64,000 bases of DNA from Methylobacterium gregans (GTDB taxonomy: Bacteria > Pseudomonadota > Alphaproteobacteria > Rhizobiales > Beijerinckiaceae): the NCBI RefSeq assembly GCF_022179245.1, contig NZ_BPQM01000113.1, forward strand, positions 1 to 64,000. The letters are read 5' to 3'. The position numbers and the translations under genes are program-made. Below the pieces are notes generated by a model. The model made no database searches. It had not been told where the DNA came from and saw only the letters and a program-made list of their open reading frames with translations. How positions within the stretch are numbered: the stretch's first letter is position 1; the number at the start of each line of letters is the position of its first letter. This document shows positions 15,942-24,579 of this stretch, one piece after another.

Positions 15942-17425
15942 CGCGGCCCCCAGGCCGCGTCCGGGTCGAGCGGGTAGGCCGGGCGCGCCAGCTTGGCGAA
16001 GGGGAAGAGCCTGTAGTCGGAACTGGTGACGCCGGCGCTGGCGCACTCGACGACCGCCCGGGCGATCGGCTCGAAGACCGGACGGCAATACATGCGCGAC
16101 TTCAGGATCAGGAACCGCGCCGCCCGCGGGTCGAGCCCGTTCTGCGTGAAGATCGCGAGGTCCCAGGGCTCGTGCGGCTGCTCGGTCACCAGCACGCGGG
16201 CCCGGCCGGTGTCGAGAACGGCGGCGCGGCCCATCGAGAAGCGCTGTCCCGTATAGGTCGGGCCGGTGACCACGTAGCTGCCGTCGCCGAGGCCCGCGAC
16301 CCGGCCCGAGAGCGCCAGCGGCGCCTGGACCGGGAAGCCCGGGAGCGCCACCTTGTTGCCGAGCCGGATCTCCGCCGCGGCGCCGGTCCCGGCCGCGAAC
16401 AGGGCGGCCACGGAATCAGGGTCGCAGATCGGCCCGGCCACGATCCCGTCGAGGCCGGCCTCCAGGCAGGCGGCGAGCACGTCCATCACGTCGCAGGTGC
16501 CGCCCGACATGCAATTGTCGCCGTGATCGAGGAGCAGGACGGGGCCGGTGCCCGGCGCGGCGGCAGCCGTCCGCGCCCGCTCGATCGAGGCGGCGAGCGG
16601 CTCTTCCTCGTAGACGAACTCCGCGCGGCGGTCCCAGAGCGCGCCGCCGAGTTCGGCAGCCGCCGCGCGCGCCTGCTCGGCGCTCTCGGCCGCGACCACG
16701 AAGGACGCGCCGGCCTCCGGCAGGTCGGCGAGGGAGAAGCCCCCGAACAGCGTGGCCGCGAGGATGCCGGGCCGCCCTTCCACGGCGCGCCCGGCGGCCA
16801 CGAGATCGGCCATCGGTCCCGGCACCCGGGTGTCCATCCGCAGGGTGTGGGCGAGCTGGGGCGGATGACACCAGGCCAGGTGCGGCGCCAAGCCCTCGTC
16901 GAGCATGCGGCCGACGAGGCGGGCGACCTGCGCGCCGGTCTCGGCCATGTCCACGTGCGGGTAGGTCTTGAAGCCGACGATCACGTCCGCCGCCGCGACC
17001 ATGCCGGGGGTGACGTTGGCGTGGAGGTCCAGGGCGACCCCGAGCGGCACATCCGGCGCGATCGCCCGGATCCGCGCGAGGAGCTCGCCCTCGCCGTCGT
17101 CCAAGCTCTCGGTCACCATAGCCCCGTGGAGGTCGAGCAGGATGGCGTCGCACCCCTCCGACACCGCGGCCAGGATCGCGCCCGACAGGGCCTCGAAGGC
17201 CGCGTCGGCGACGGGCCCGCTCGGGTTGGCGTGGGCCGAGACCGGAACCGCCACCGTGGCGCCGCGCGCCTTCGCGAAGGCCAGGAAGGCGCCGAGCGCC
17301 GTGGCGCTGCCCTCGGCCGCCGCCCGGGCCTCCTCGCCCCAGAGGGGCTGGAAGGCTTCGAGCGGCGTCGCCAGCGGCGAGAAGGTGTTCGTCTCGTGGT
17401 TCAGGCGAGCGGTCACGATGCGCAT
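15938..17425 (-). CDS. MlrC-type metallopeptidase (M81 family)
   Basis: This 495-residue single-chain protein has the family's standard length. It begins MRIVTARLNHETNTFSPL, the conserved M81 opening with a candidate metal-ligand His. LLDLHGAMVTE at about residues 97-107 and VALDLHANVTP supply further His/Asp positions. LLLDHGDNCMSGGTCD in the C-terminal domain is also characteristic. MlrC of Sphingomonas hydrolyses the linear peptide products of microcystin degradation, but most homologues act on unknown amide or peptide substrates. It is translationally coupled to the GntR gene and lies 32 bases after livF, so it probably processes what the liv transporter imports. Confidence 0.92.
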   Translation of the reverse strand: MRIVTARLNHETNTFSPLATPLEAFQPLWGEEARAAAEGSATALGAFLAFAKARGATVAVPVSAHANPSGPVADAAFEALSGAILAAVSEGCDAILLDLHGAMVTESLDDGEGELLARIRAIAPDVPLGVALDLHANVTPGMVAAADVIVGFKTYPHVDMAETGAQVARLVGRMLDEGLAPHLAWCHPPQLAHTLRMDTRVPGPMADLVAAGRAVEGRPGILAATLFGGFSLADLPEAGASFVVAAESAEQARAAAAELGGALWDRRAEFVYEEEPLAASIERARTAAAAPGTGPVLLLDHGDNCMSGGTCDVMDVLAACLEAGLDGIVAGPICDPDSVAALFAAGTGAAAEIRLGNKVALPGFPVQAPLALSGRVAGLGDGSYVVTGPTYTGQRFSMGRAAVLDTGRARVLVTEQPHEPWDLAIFTQNGLDPRAARFLILKSRMYCRPVFEPIARAVVECASAGVTSSDYRLFPFAKLARPAYPLDPDAAWGPR

Positions 17426-17457
17426 GGCGGCTTCCGAGAGATGGCGGAGCAGGGAGT

Positions 17458-18171
17458 TCAGTGAGCCTTCACGCCGAGGAAGCGGTCGCGCGCCGCCTCG
17501 TCCCGCACGAAGTCCGGCCCGTTGGCGTGGTAGGCGATCCGGCCGAGTTCGAGGATGTAGTGCCGGTCGGCGAGGCTGGTGCAGACCGCGAGGTTCTGCT
17601 CGACCAGCAGGATCGGCACGCCCGCGTCCCGGATCAGGCGGATCTGGGCCACGATCTCCTCGACGATGACCGGGGCGAGGCCCTCGACCGGCTCGTCGAG
17701 CATCAGGAGCTTCGGGCCGTTGAGGAGGGCCCGGCCGATCGAGAGCATCTGCTGCTCGCCGCCCGAGAGCTGGGCGCCGCCGTTGCGCCGCCGCTCCTCG
17801 AGGCGCGGGAAGATCCGGTAGATGTCGGCGAGCGACCAGGGCGAGCCTTTCCGCACCGCGATGCGGAGGTTCTCCTCGACGGTCAGCAGGCCGAAGATGC
17901 CGCGGTTCTCGGGCACGAGGCTGAGGCCGGCCCGGGCGATGCGGTGGGGCGCCCAGCCGGTGATCTCGGCGCCCCCGAAAGTCACCCGGCCGCGCCGCGG
18001 CGGCAGCAGGCCGCTGGCGCTGCGCAGGGTCGAGGTCTTGCCCGCGCCGTTGCGGCCGAGCAGGCAGACGATCTCGCCCGGCTGCACCTCGAGGCTGACC
18101 CCCTGGAGGATGTGGCTCTTGCCGTAGTAGCCGTGGACGTCGTCGAGACGCAGCGCCGCGCCCGCGCTCAT
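17458..18171 (-). CDS. livF: Branched-chain amino-acid-type ABC transporter ATPase LivF
   Basis: This is a 237-residue ATPase with Walker A GRNGAGKTST at about residues 36-45, LivF-typical LVPENRGIF, signature motif LSGGEQQML and Walker B LLMLDEP. The ATG at 18171 overlaps the livG stop (ATGA), which sets the start; longer upstream frames run inside livG. It forms the ATPase pair with LivG on the cytoplasmic face of the LivH/LivM permease. It is followed after 32 bases by the M81 peptidase gene. Confidence 0.94.
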   Translation of the reverse strand: MSAGAALRLDDVHGYYGKSHILQGVSLEVQPGEIVCLLGRNGAGKTSTLRSASGLLPPRRGRVTFGGAEITGWAPHRIARAGLSLVPENRGIFGLLTVEENLRIAVRKGSPWSLADIYRIFPRLEERRRNGGAQLSGGEQQMLSIGRALLNGPKLLMLDEPVEGLAPVIVEEIVAQIRLIRDAGVPILLVEQNLAVCTSLADRHYILELGRIAYHANGPDFVRDEAARDRFLGVKAH

Positions 18172-18977
18172 CGCAGGTCCCCCGTGATCATGTTGCCGAG
18201 ATAGGCTCGGCGCACCTCCGGGTCGTCGCGCACCTCGGCCGGCCGCCCCTCGACCAGAACCTGGCCGGCGCGCATCACCGTGACGGTGTCGCTGATGTTC
18301 ATCACGATGCCCATGTTGTGCTCGATGAACAGCACGGTGTGGTCGCGGCCGAGATCGCGGATCAGGTCGGTCATCGCCCCGAGATCGTCGGTGCCCATGC
18401 CGGAGGTCGGCTCGTCGAGCAGGATCACCCGGGGCCGGGCCGCCATCGCCATGCCGACCTCGAGGCGGCGCTGCTGGCCGTGCGAGAGCTCGCCTGCCGG
18501 CCGGCCCGCGACGCCCGCGAGATCGAGGCGCTCGAGGAGCGCGTCCGCGGTGTCGAGGGTGGCGTCCCGCTCCGGCACCCGGCGCCACGGCGCGAGCGCC
18601 CCCCAGGGGGTACGTCCCTGGGCGGCGAGCCGCAGGTTCTCGCGCACGCTCAAGGTGGCGAACAGACTCGTGACCTGGAAGGAGCGGGCGAGGCCGAGGC
18701 GCACCCGGTCGTCGTCGGGGGTGCGGGTGATGTCGCGGCCGCCGAGCGTGATGCGCCCGCTCGCCGCGCGGACCCGGCCGGTGAGGGCGTGGAACAGGGT
18801 GGTCTTGCCCGCCCCGTTCGGCCCGATGATCGCGTGGACGCTGTTCGGGCGCACCCGCAGGGAGACGTCCTTCAGCGCGACGAAGCTGCCGTAGCGCACG
18901 CCGAGTCCGTCGGCGGCGAGGGCGGGCTCGACGGCTTGGGAGGCGGCTTGGGAGGCGGCCTGGGAGGCGGCGGTCAC
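18168..18977 (-). CDS. livG: Branched-chain amino-acid-type ABC transporter ATPase LivG
   Basis: This is a 269-residue ATPase. The GTG at 18977 overlaps the livM TGA (GTGA), which sets the start. Walker A is GPNGAGKTTL, the signature LSHGQQRRLEV replaces the usual LSGGQ as in LivG proteins, Walker B is VILLDEP, and the C-terminus has the LivG-typical EVRRAYLG. The first 15 residues are unusual: three copies of AASQ (VTAASQAASQAASQAVE) encoded by 12-bp direct repeats, a tail not expected in LivG. It may vary in copy number between strains. Confidence 0.94.
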   Translation of the reverse strand: MTAASQAASQAASQAVEPALAADGLGVRYGSFVALKDVSLRVRPNSVHAIIGPNGAGKTTLFHALTGRVRAASGRITLGGRDITRTPDDDRVRLGLARSFQVTSLFATLSVRENLRLAAQGRTPWGALAPWRRVPERDATLDTADALLERLDLAGVAGRPAGELSHGQQRRLEVGMAMAARPRVILLDEPTSGMGTDDLGAMTDLIRDLGRDHTVLFIEHNMGIVMNISDTVTVMRAGQVLVEGRPAEVRDDPEVRRAYLGNMITGDLR

Positions 18978-19969
18978 GGGCGGCTCTCCTCCGGAAGCGT
19001 GGCGTCCGCGGAGGCGGCGTTCGGGTCCGGCTCGCGCGCCACGAGCGCGGCGGCCCGCTCGATCAGGCCCCAGAGGCCGCGCTGCATGAACAGGGCGATG
19101 GCGACGAGGAGGGCGCCGAGCAGCAGCAGCCAGCGCGGCCAGATCGCCGAGAGCAGGTCGCCGGCCACGAGGTAGAAGGCGGCGCCCAGCACCGAGGCGA
19201 ACAGGTTTCCGGCCCCCCCGATGATCGTCATGATCAGCAGCGTCTCGCTGGTGTGGTACTCGATGTTCGACAGGGGGGCGACGCCGATCAGCATGGCGTG
19301 CAGCGCGCCCGCGAGCGCCGTCACCGCCCCGGAAATTGCGAAGGCCGCGACCTTGAAGGTGCGGACCGGGAAGCCGATGGCGCTGGCCCGCGCCTCGTTG
19401 TCGCGGATCGCCAGCAGGGTGCGGCCGAAGGTCGAGAGCGCCACCCGCTGGAGGGCGGCGAAGAGCCCGAGGAAGAGCACGGCGACGAAGGCGTAGTAGG
19501 TCCAGGGATTCGAGAGCGGCTGGCCGCCGAGCGCCGGGCGCGGCACGTTGAGGAGGCCGTTGTCGCCCCCGGTCAGGTCGCTGAGCGTGTAGGCCAGGAA
19601 GTAGAACAGTTGCGAGAAGGCGAGCGTCAGCATCACGAAGTAGACGCCCTGCCGGCGGATCGAGAGCCAGCCCACCGCCGCAGCCGTCGCCGCCCCGACG
19701 AGCGCCACCGCGGGCAGCATCGCGAGGACGGGCCAGCCGGCGCGCAGCAGGAGCAGGCCGGCCGCGTAGCTTCCCAGGCCGAAGAAGATGCCCTGGCCGA
19801 AGGAGAGCAGGCCCGTATAGCCGAGCAGCAGGTTGCAGGCGGCGGCGGCCAGGCCGTAGATCAGGATCTCGCTCGCGAGCGTGCCCGAGCGCAGGACGAG
19901 CGGCAGGACCAGCGCGGTCGCTGCGGCGAGTGCGAAATGGACGATGGGGCGTTCGAGGAGACGGATCAT
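18974..19969 (-). CDS. livM: Branched-chain amino-acid-type ABC transporter permease LivM
   Basis: This 331-residue membrane protein has about nine hydrophobic segments. GYTGLLSFGQGIFFGLGSYAA at about residues 50-70 is the conserved permease motif of LivH/LivM proteins. IRRQGVYFVMLTLAFSQLF and RDNEARASAIGFPV, the loop contacting the ATPases, follow. The C-terminus is long and polar. With LivH it forms the heterodimeric channel. It overlaps livG by four bases and starts 12 bases after livH. Confidence 0.94.
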   Translation of the reverse strand: MIRLLERPIVHFALAAATALVLPLVLRSGTLASEILIYGLAAAACNLLLGYTGLLSFGQGIFFGLGSYAAGLLLLRAGWPVLAMLPAVALVGAATAAAVGWLSIRRQGVYFVMLTLAFSQLFYFLAYTLSDLTGGDNGLLNVPRPALGGQPLSNPWTYYAFVAVLFLGLFAALQRVALSTFGRTLLAIRDNEARASAIGFPVRTFKVAAFAISGAVTALAGALHAMLIGVAPLSNIEYHTSETLLIMTIIGGAGNLFASVLGAAFYLVAGDLLSAIWPRWLLLLGALLVAIALFMQRGLWGLIERAAALVAREPDPNAASADATLPEESRP

Positions 19970-19981
19970 CGCTGAAGCTCC

Positions 19982-20836
19982 TCAGGCGCGTCCGAACAGC
20001 CCGCGCGGCATCGTCACGATGACCGCCGCCATGCCGAGATAGATCATCAGCCGGGCCCCTTCGGGCCAGAGCGTCGCCATCAGGCTCTGGGCGATGCCGA
20101 CCGCGAGGCCGGCGGCGAGCGCGCCCGCGTAGCTGCCCATGCCGCCGACCACCACGACCACGAAGGCGACGCTGAGCGCCTCGACGCTCATGAACGGGTC
20201 GACCCCGCGGATCGGCGCGGCGAGCGCTCCGGCAAGGCCCGCGAGCCCGGCACCGAGCCCGAACACGGCGGTGTTGATGCGCCGTGTGTCGTAGCCGAGG
20301 AGCGCCATGGTCTCGGGCGCTTCCGAGCCGGCGCGCACGATGGCGCCGAGCCGCGTGCCCTCCAGGAGCCACCACAGCCCGCCGGCCAGCAGCGCGGTCA
20401 GCGCGATCACGAAGAGGCGGTATTCCGGGTAGATGAAATCGCCCAGGATGACGACGCCCGAGAGGCTGTCGGGCGGGGCGAGGTTCGCGCCGATCGGGCC
20501 CCAGACGATGATCACGATCTCCTGCACCGCGAGCGCCAGTCCGACGGTGGCGAGGATGTGGAAGGTGTGCGCCTGGGCGTAGATCCGGCGCAGCAGCACC
20601 GCCTCGGTGAGGGCGGCGAGCGCGCCGACGGCGAGGAAGGCCAGCGGCAGGGCGAGCCAGAAGCTCAACCCCCGCTCGACCATCGTGTAGGCGAGGTAGG
20701 CCCCCAGCATGTAGAAGGCGCCGTGGGCGAAGTTCACGAACTGCAGCAGCCCGAAGATGATGCTCAGTCCCACGGCGAGCAGGAAGTAGAGCATCCCCAG
20801 GCCGATGCCGTTGAGGATCTGGAACAGGTAGGTCAC
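19982..20836 (-). CDS. livH: Branched-chain amino-acid-type ABC transporter permease LivH
   Basis: This 284-residue membrane protein is the usual LivH size. The N-terminus ILNGIGLGMLYFLLAVGLSI and FVNFAHGAFYMLGAYLAY form the LivH signature. The ATPase-contact loop is SEAPETMALLGYDTRRI, and VVVVGGMGSYAGALAAGL near the C-terminus is also typical. It lies 38 bases downstream of livK and 12 bases upstream of livM in a single leftward operon. Confidence 0.94.
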   Translation of the reverse strand: MTYLFQILNGIGLGMLYFLLAVGLSIIFGLLQFVNFAHGAFYMLGAYLAYTMVERGLSFWLALPLAFLAVGALAALTEAVLLRRIYAQAHTFHILATVGLALAVQEIVIIVWGPIGANLAPPDSLSGVVILGDFIYPEYRLFVIALTALLAGGLWWLLEGTRLGAIVRAGSEAPETMALLGYDTRRINTAVFGLGAGLAGLAGALAAPIRGVDPFMSVEALSVAFVVVVVGGMGSYAGALAAGLAVGIAQSLMATLWPEGARLMIYLGMAAVIVTMPRGLFGRA

Positions 20837-20874
20837 GCGAGCCTCCGCGCCGCCGGGCCGATCCGTCGCGCGCC

Positions 20875-22080
20875 TCAGGCCATCTTGCAGCCGGCGGCCT
20901 CGGGCGAGAGAAACGACTTGCCGGAGCTGACGATGTCGACGAAATCGTCCTTGTCAGCCATCTGCGCCTTGGGCTTCCCCTTGAGCAGGTAGTAGTTCTT
21001 GATGACCTGATGGTCGGCGGCGCGGATCTCCTCCTCGCCGGTGAGCCCCGCATAGGTCAGGCCCTCCAGCGCCTTGGCCACGGCGGGCCCGTCCGTGGAG
21101 CCGGCCTTGGCGGCGCCGTCGAGCAGCAGCTTCGTGAGCAGGTAGGAGCCCGCGAAGGAGTAGTTCGGGCTGAACTTGCGCGTCTCGCGCACCTTCGCGA
21201 CCAGCGCCTTGTTCAGCGGCGTGTCCACGCCGTGCCAGTACTGCGCCCCGAAATAGACGCCCTCGCACAGGTCGGGGCCCAGGGCCTCGAACTGCTCCAG
21301 GCCCGAGGCCCAGGCCAGCACGACGGTCATGCGCTTCTTGAGGCCGAAGCTCACCGCCTGGCGCAGGGTGTCGGAGGATTGTGCGCCGAAGCTCAGGATC
21401 AGCAGCACGTCGGGCTTGGCCGCGATGGCGTTCGTCAGGTAGCCGCTGAACTCCTTCTCGGCGAGCGAGTGGTAGCTGTTGCCCACATGCTCGACGCCCT
21501 TCTCCTGGAAGACCGCCTTCGCGGCACCGAGCAGCCCCTCGCCGAAGACGTATTGCGGCGTGATCGTGTACCAGCGCTTGGCCTTCGGCATCTGCTCGAT
21601 CAGCGGGCGCACGGTCTGGGCGATCGCCCCGTGGGTGGGCACGCTCCAGCGGAAGGTGCCGCGGTTGCACTCCTTGCCGGTGATCTCGTCGGCGCCGGCC
21701 GTGGTGAAGAACACGCCGCCGCCGTTCGTCACCTCCTTGCCCATCACGAGCGCCTCGGAGGAGAGGATCCCGCCGGCGAACAGCCGGGTGCCCTCGGACA
21801 TCGCCTCCTGGACCCGCCGGGCCGCTGTCGCGGGCTTGCCCTCGGTGTCGAGGTCGCGCGCCACCACCTTGCGTCCGAGCACCGTGCCGGCCTCCTCGGC
21901 GGCGAAGGCCGCGCCGAGCGCGGCGAACTTCCCGTTCGCCGCGAAGGCACCCGACATCGGCAGCGGTGCCCCGACGACGAGGTCTGCATCCGCGGCGCGC
22001 GCGCCTCGCAGAAGGGCCGGGGACGCGAGGGATGCGAGGGCGAGGGACGACGTGGTCAGAAAGGAGCGGCGGTCGAGCAT
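20875..22080 (-). CDS. Branched-chain amino-acid-type ABC transporter substrate-binding protein LivK-like
   Basis: This 401-residue periplasmic receptor of the Peripla_BP_6 type has an N-terminus MLDRRSFLTTSSLALASL, a clear twin-arginine signal (RRSFL), ending near RGARAAD. The mature chain begins LVVGAPLPMSGAFAANGK, the ligand-loop motif, and has VVARDLDTEGKPATAARRVQ. Later AKPDVLLILSFGAQSSDTL belongs to the second lobe. Export in folded form through Tat suggests cofactor or ligand binding before export, or quality control. It leads the livKHMGF operon; with an M81 peptidase downstream the ligand may be a peptide-like or amide compound rather than leucine. Confidence 0.93.
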   Translation of the reverse strand: MLDRRSFLTTSSLALASLASPALLRGARAADADLVVGAPLPMSGAFAANGKFAALGAAFAAEEAGTVLGRKVVARDLDTEGKPATAARRVQEAMSEGTRLFAGGILSSEALVMGKEVTNGGGVFFTTAGADEITGKECNRGTFRWSVPTHGAIAQTVRPLIEQMPKAKRWYTITPQYVFGEGLLGAAKAVFQEKGVEHVGNSYHSLAEKEFSGYLTNAIAAKPDVLLILSFGAQSSDTLRQAVSFGLKKRMTVVLAWASGLEQFEALGPDLCEGVYFGAQYWHGVDTPLNKALVAKVRETRKFSPNYSFAGSYLLTKLLLDGAAKAGSTDGPAVAKALEGLTYAGLTGEEEIRAADHQVIKNYYLLKGKPKAQMADKDDFVDIVSSGKSFLSPEAAGCKMA

Positions 22081-22113
22081 GGCACCATCCTCGGGGTCGG
22101 TTGAACGATCCTA

Positions 22114-22152
22114 TCTATACGCATCGATAGAGCCGGCGGAACGGCAGGGCAA
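22114..22152 (-). promoter_or_regulatory. Candidate livK promoter overlapped by an inverted repeat
   Basis: On the minus strand TTGCCC (22152-22147), a 17-base spacer and TATCGA (22129-22124) form a sigma-70-like promoter about 40-75 bases before livK. The inverted repeat TCTAT-N8-ATAGA (22131-22114) covers the -10 element, the position expected for a repressor of the GntR/FadR type. The assignment to the operon's own GntR protein is inference. Confidence 0.4.
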
Positions 22153-22178
22153 ATCCAATCTCTGCAACACGACAAATA

Positions 22179-22202
22179 TGTGCAGATGCACAAATGTTGT
22201 GC
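22179..22202. promoter_or_regulatory. Alternating TGTGC/GCACA half-sites upstream of the liv promoter
   Basis: TGTGC-AGAT-GCACA (22179-22192) shares its right half with GCACAA-ATG-TTGTGC (22188-22202), so three half-sites alternate at about 9-10 base spacing, roughly one helical turn. The cluster lies upstream of the candidate promoter, where an activator would bind. Confidence 0.4.
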
Positions 22203-22628
22203 GATGCAGCAATCGCGTGACGGGCCCGTCCGTGAATTCCGGGTTCGGAGGATCGGGCCTGTCCGCGGCGTTCAGCAGGAATGGATCTGTTCTCGATCTC
22301 TCGCGAGAGCTCCCGAAAGACTTCCTGCGAGGGACGGCAGTTGCCGCGGAATTCCAGCGATGCAGAGACGGATGCTTGCTCTCGCGGTGGGGGCGACGCC
22401 CCTCCGGAAAGCGGCGCGAGGCTTTTTCGGCACGATCGGCATACAGCCGCCAAGAAGCCGCCGAGACGGCACGGGAACTCCTGGCGACGCGGCGGCCCGA
22501 TCCCCGGTGCTGGTGCCGAGGACGCGGCGCCCTGCGGGGCGCCGGCCGCGCCCGCGGCCGGTGCGAAGGCCGGCAACGGCCTGTTCTGCGGTGGGCAGGA
22601 CGCTGAGGAGCGTCGAACAGGATCTCCG

Positions 22629-23576
22629 TCAGAGATCGAGCGTCACGGCTACCCGGGCGCGCGAGACGCAGGGCATCAGCCGGTCCTGACGCTTGGCCGG
22701 CGGGAGAACCACGTCGCGGTGGATGACGAGGCCGTCCCGGTACCCGCACTCGCAGGAGCCGCACACCCCGAGCTCGCAGGACGAGGGCATGGCGAACCCG
22801 GCCCCCCGCAGCACGTCGAGCAACGAGCGCTCGGCCGGGACGTGGAGCACCTGCCCGGTCGAGGCGATCCGGGCCTCGAAAGGCTCCGGCTTGAACGTCT
22901 CGTCGTTGATCGGGGCGAAGTGCTCGCTGTGGATCTGCGCCTCCGGCCAGCCCCGCGCCGTCAGCGCGGACCGCACCGCGTCCATCAGGCGCTGCGGTCC
23001 GCAGACGTAGATCTCGGTGCCGTCCGCGCCCTCCCCGATCACGGCCGGGTCGAAGCGCCGGCCCTCGGCCGAGAACCAGCAGGTCAGGCGCCGGCCGCAG
23101 GCCGCGCGCGCGGCCTGCAGGAGCGGCGCCTCCGCGGCGGAGCGCGCGCAGAGATGCAGCGCGAAATCGGCCCCCGACGCGGCGAGCTGGCGCGCCATCG
23201 CGAGGAGCGGCGTCACGCCGATGCCGCCGGCCACGAGGATGTGCCGGCGCGCCTCCGGCACGATCGGGAAGGTGTTGCGCGGGGCCGAGACATGCGCCGT
23301 CGCGTCCGGGCGGAGGTTCCCGTGGACCCAGGCCGAGCCGCCGCGGCCGTCCGTCTCGCGCTTGATCGCGAGCTCGTAGCACCCGCGGTCGGCCGGGTCG
23401 CCGCACAGCGAGTACTGCCGCACGCGCCCGTCCGGCAGGCGCAGGTCGACATGGGCGCCGGCGGTCCAGGCGGGAAGCTCGGGACGCGACGGATGCACGA
23501 GGCGGAGATGGAGCACGTCCGGCGTGACCGGGACGGCCTCGGCCACCCGCAGCTTCATGATCAGGCGCGCGGTCAT
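22629..23576 (-). CDS. Phthalate-dioxygenase-reductase/VanB-type flavin and 2Fe-2S oxidoreductase
   Basis: This is a 315-residue single-chain reductase. The flavin-binding domain has RQYSLCGDPAD (FMN-contact RxYSL) at about residues 53-63. The nucleotide domain has HILVAGGIGVTPLLAMA and YVCGPQRLMDAV. A C-terminal plant-type ferredoxin has CELGVCGSCECGYRDG and a later Cys in LMPCVSRA, giving the C-x4-C-x2-C...C ligands. Such enzymes pass electrons from NADH to a partner. No Rieske oxygenase is nearby; the gene is two bases from the MOSC protein gene, which may be the true electron acceptor. An alternative start is the internal MKLRVAEA ATG at 23558. Confidence 0.93.
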   Translation of the reverse strand: MTARLIMKLRVAEAVPVTPDVLHLRLVHPSRPELPAWTAGAHVDLRLPDGRVRQYSLCGDPADRGCYELAIKRETDGRGGSAWVHGNLRPDATAHVSAPRNTFPIVPEARRHILVAGGIGVTPLLAMARQLAASGADFALHLCARSAAEAPLLQAARAACGRRLTCWFSAEGRRFDPAVIGEGADGTEIYVCGPQRLMDAVRSALTARGWPEAQIHSEHFAPINDETFKPEPFEARIASTGQVLHVPAERSLLDVLRGAGFAMPSSCELGVCGSCECGYRDGLVIHRDVVLPPAKRQDRLMPCVSRARVAVTLDL

Positions 23577-23579
23577 GGC

Positions 23580-24149
23580 TCAGTCCACCAGCTCGATCGC
23601 GTCGCCCGGTCGGATGATGCCGCCCCGCTCGATGCCGCAGTTCAGGCCCGATCGGTTGTAGAGCGGCAGGTAGACCGGCATCCCGAGGAGTTCCTCGAGA
23701 TAGCGGCAGGGGAAGTTGAGCCGCCCGCCCCGCAGGACGACCTCGCCGACGCGGAAGCGGCGGCCCACGAGGTGGTTGAGCGGCACGCCCCGCACCGTGA
23801 GGTTGCGCCGGTGGTCCGCCGGCAGGAGGCGCAGCCCGCCCTCCTGGAGCGGCGGGTCGTTGCGGTTGAGCGCGTCGAGGGCCTCCTGCTCGATCAGCGT
23901 CACCTCCCGCACGTCGGGCTTGGGCGAGTAGGTGCCGGCGCCGAGGAAGTAGCGGTCGCCCTCGATGCCGCGGCCGGCGACGCACCGGCCTTCGGAGAGC
24001 GCCTCCATCTCGTAGCTCGCCGCGGGCGCGATGTGGATGTGCAGGAGCGTGCCCGACCATCCGGTCGCGCCGCCCGGCACCTGCGCGGCGGCGGCGCCCG
24101 CCGGATGGGCGAAGGCCTCCACCATGCGGGGATTGGACGGGCCGGTCAT
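23580..24149 (-). CDS. MOSC-domain (molybdenum cofactor) protein
   Basis: This is a 189-residue MOSC protein. The ATG at 24149 overlaps the ridA stop (ATGA). MOSC markers in order are CVAGRGIEGDRYFLGAGTY, EVTLIEQEALDAL, ADHRRNLTVRGVPLN, GRRFRVGEV and GRLNFPCRYLEELLG; the cysteine in NFPC is the likely molybdenum ligand. Family members (YiiM, YcbX, mARC) reduce N-hydroxylated compounds when supplied by a flavin/2Fe-2S donor. The reductase gene two bases downstream would supply that. The actual substrate is not readable. Confidence 0.9.
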   Translation of the reverse strand: MTGPSNPRMVEAFAHPAGAAAAQVPGGATGWSGTLLHIHIAPAASYEMEALSEGRCVAGRGIEGDRYFLGAGTYSPKPDVREVTLIEQEALDALNRNDPPLQEGGLRLLPADHRRNLTVRGVPLNHLVGRRFRVGEVVLRGGRLNFPCRYLEELLGMPVYLPLYNRSGLNCGIERGGIIRPGDAIELVD

Positions 24150-24535
24150 GCGGCCTCCGTCACGAGCGCGACCGCCTCGATCTCGACGCGGGCATCGCGC
24201 GGCAGCCGCGCGACCTCGATCGTCGAGCGGGCGGGCGCCTCCCCGGGGAAATGCTCGGCATAGACCGCGTTCATGGCGGCGAAATCGTTCATGTCCTTCA
24301 GGAACACGGTCGTCTTGGCGGCGCTGGCCAGGCTCGCCCCGCCCGCTTCGAGAACCGCCGCGAGATTGGCGAGCACCTGCCGCGTCTGCGCCTCGATGCC
24401 CTCCGGGAACGCGCCCGTGGCCGGATCGATGGGCAGCTGGCCGGAGGCGAAGACGAGGTCGCCGACCCGGATCGCCTGGGCGTAGGGGCCGACCGCGGCG
24501 GCGGCCTTGTCGGTGCGGATGGTGTGGCGGGTCAT
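24146..24535 (-). CDS. RidA-family enamine/imine deaminase
   Basis: This is a 129-residue RidA protein of normal length. The ATG at 24535 starts MTRHTIRTDKAAAAVGPYAQ; VFASGQLPIDPATG and the C-terminal ARSTIEVARLPRDARVEIE carry the conserved residues, including the Arg of VARLPR equivalent to the catalytic Arg105 of Salmonella RidA. The trimeric enzyme hydrolyses reactive imines and enamines to ketones and ammonia. It is translationally coupled to the MOSC gene. A strong hairpin at 24580-24613 lies just upstream, between it and the transporter gene. Confidence 0.94.
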   Translation of the reverse strand: MTRHTIRTDKAAAAVGPYAQAIRVGDLVFASGQLPIDPATGAFPEGIEAQTRQVLANLAAVLEAGGASLASAAKTTVFLKDMNDFAAMNAVYAEHFPGEAPARSTIEVARLPRDARVEIEAVALVTEAA

Positions 24536-24579
24536 GCACGCTCTCTTTGGGGGACGCTCGGAGGACGATTCGAGAACCG

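Larger units (their letters stand above)
22081..22628. other. Upstream region of the liv operon
   Basis: These 548 bases lie between livK and the end of the leftward reductase gene. The first 125 bases upstream of livK hold a candidate promoter and two palindromic sites, listed separately. The rest (22210-22628) has open frames on both strands but no domain or ribosome-binding site that supports a gene. Confidence 0.45.

Noticed and set aside
18930-18977. Possible frameshift or mis-called start in livG because of the AASQ repeat
   Set aside because: The frame is intact, the GTG overlaps the livM stop in the usual coupled way, and the repeat unit is a multiple of three.
18168-21053. A 961-codon minus-strand frame spanning livG to livH
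   Set aside because: Only its last part (livG) is real; the rest is out of frame with livM and livH, whose motifs are unambiguous.
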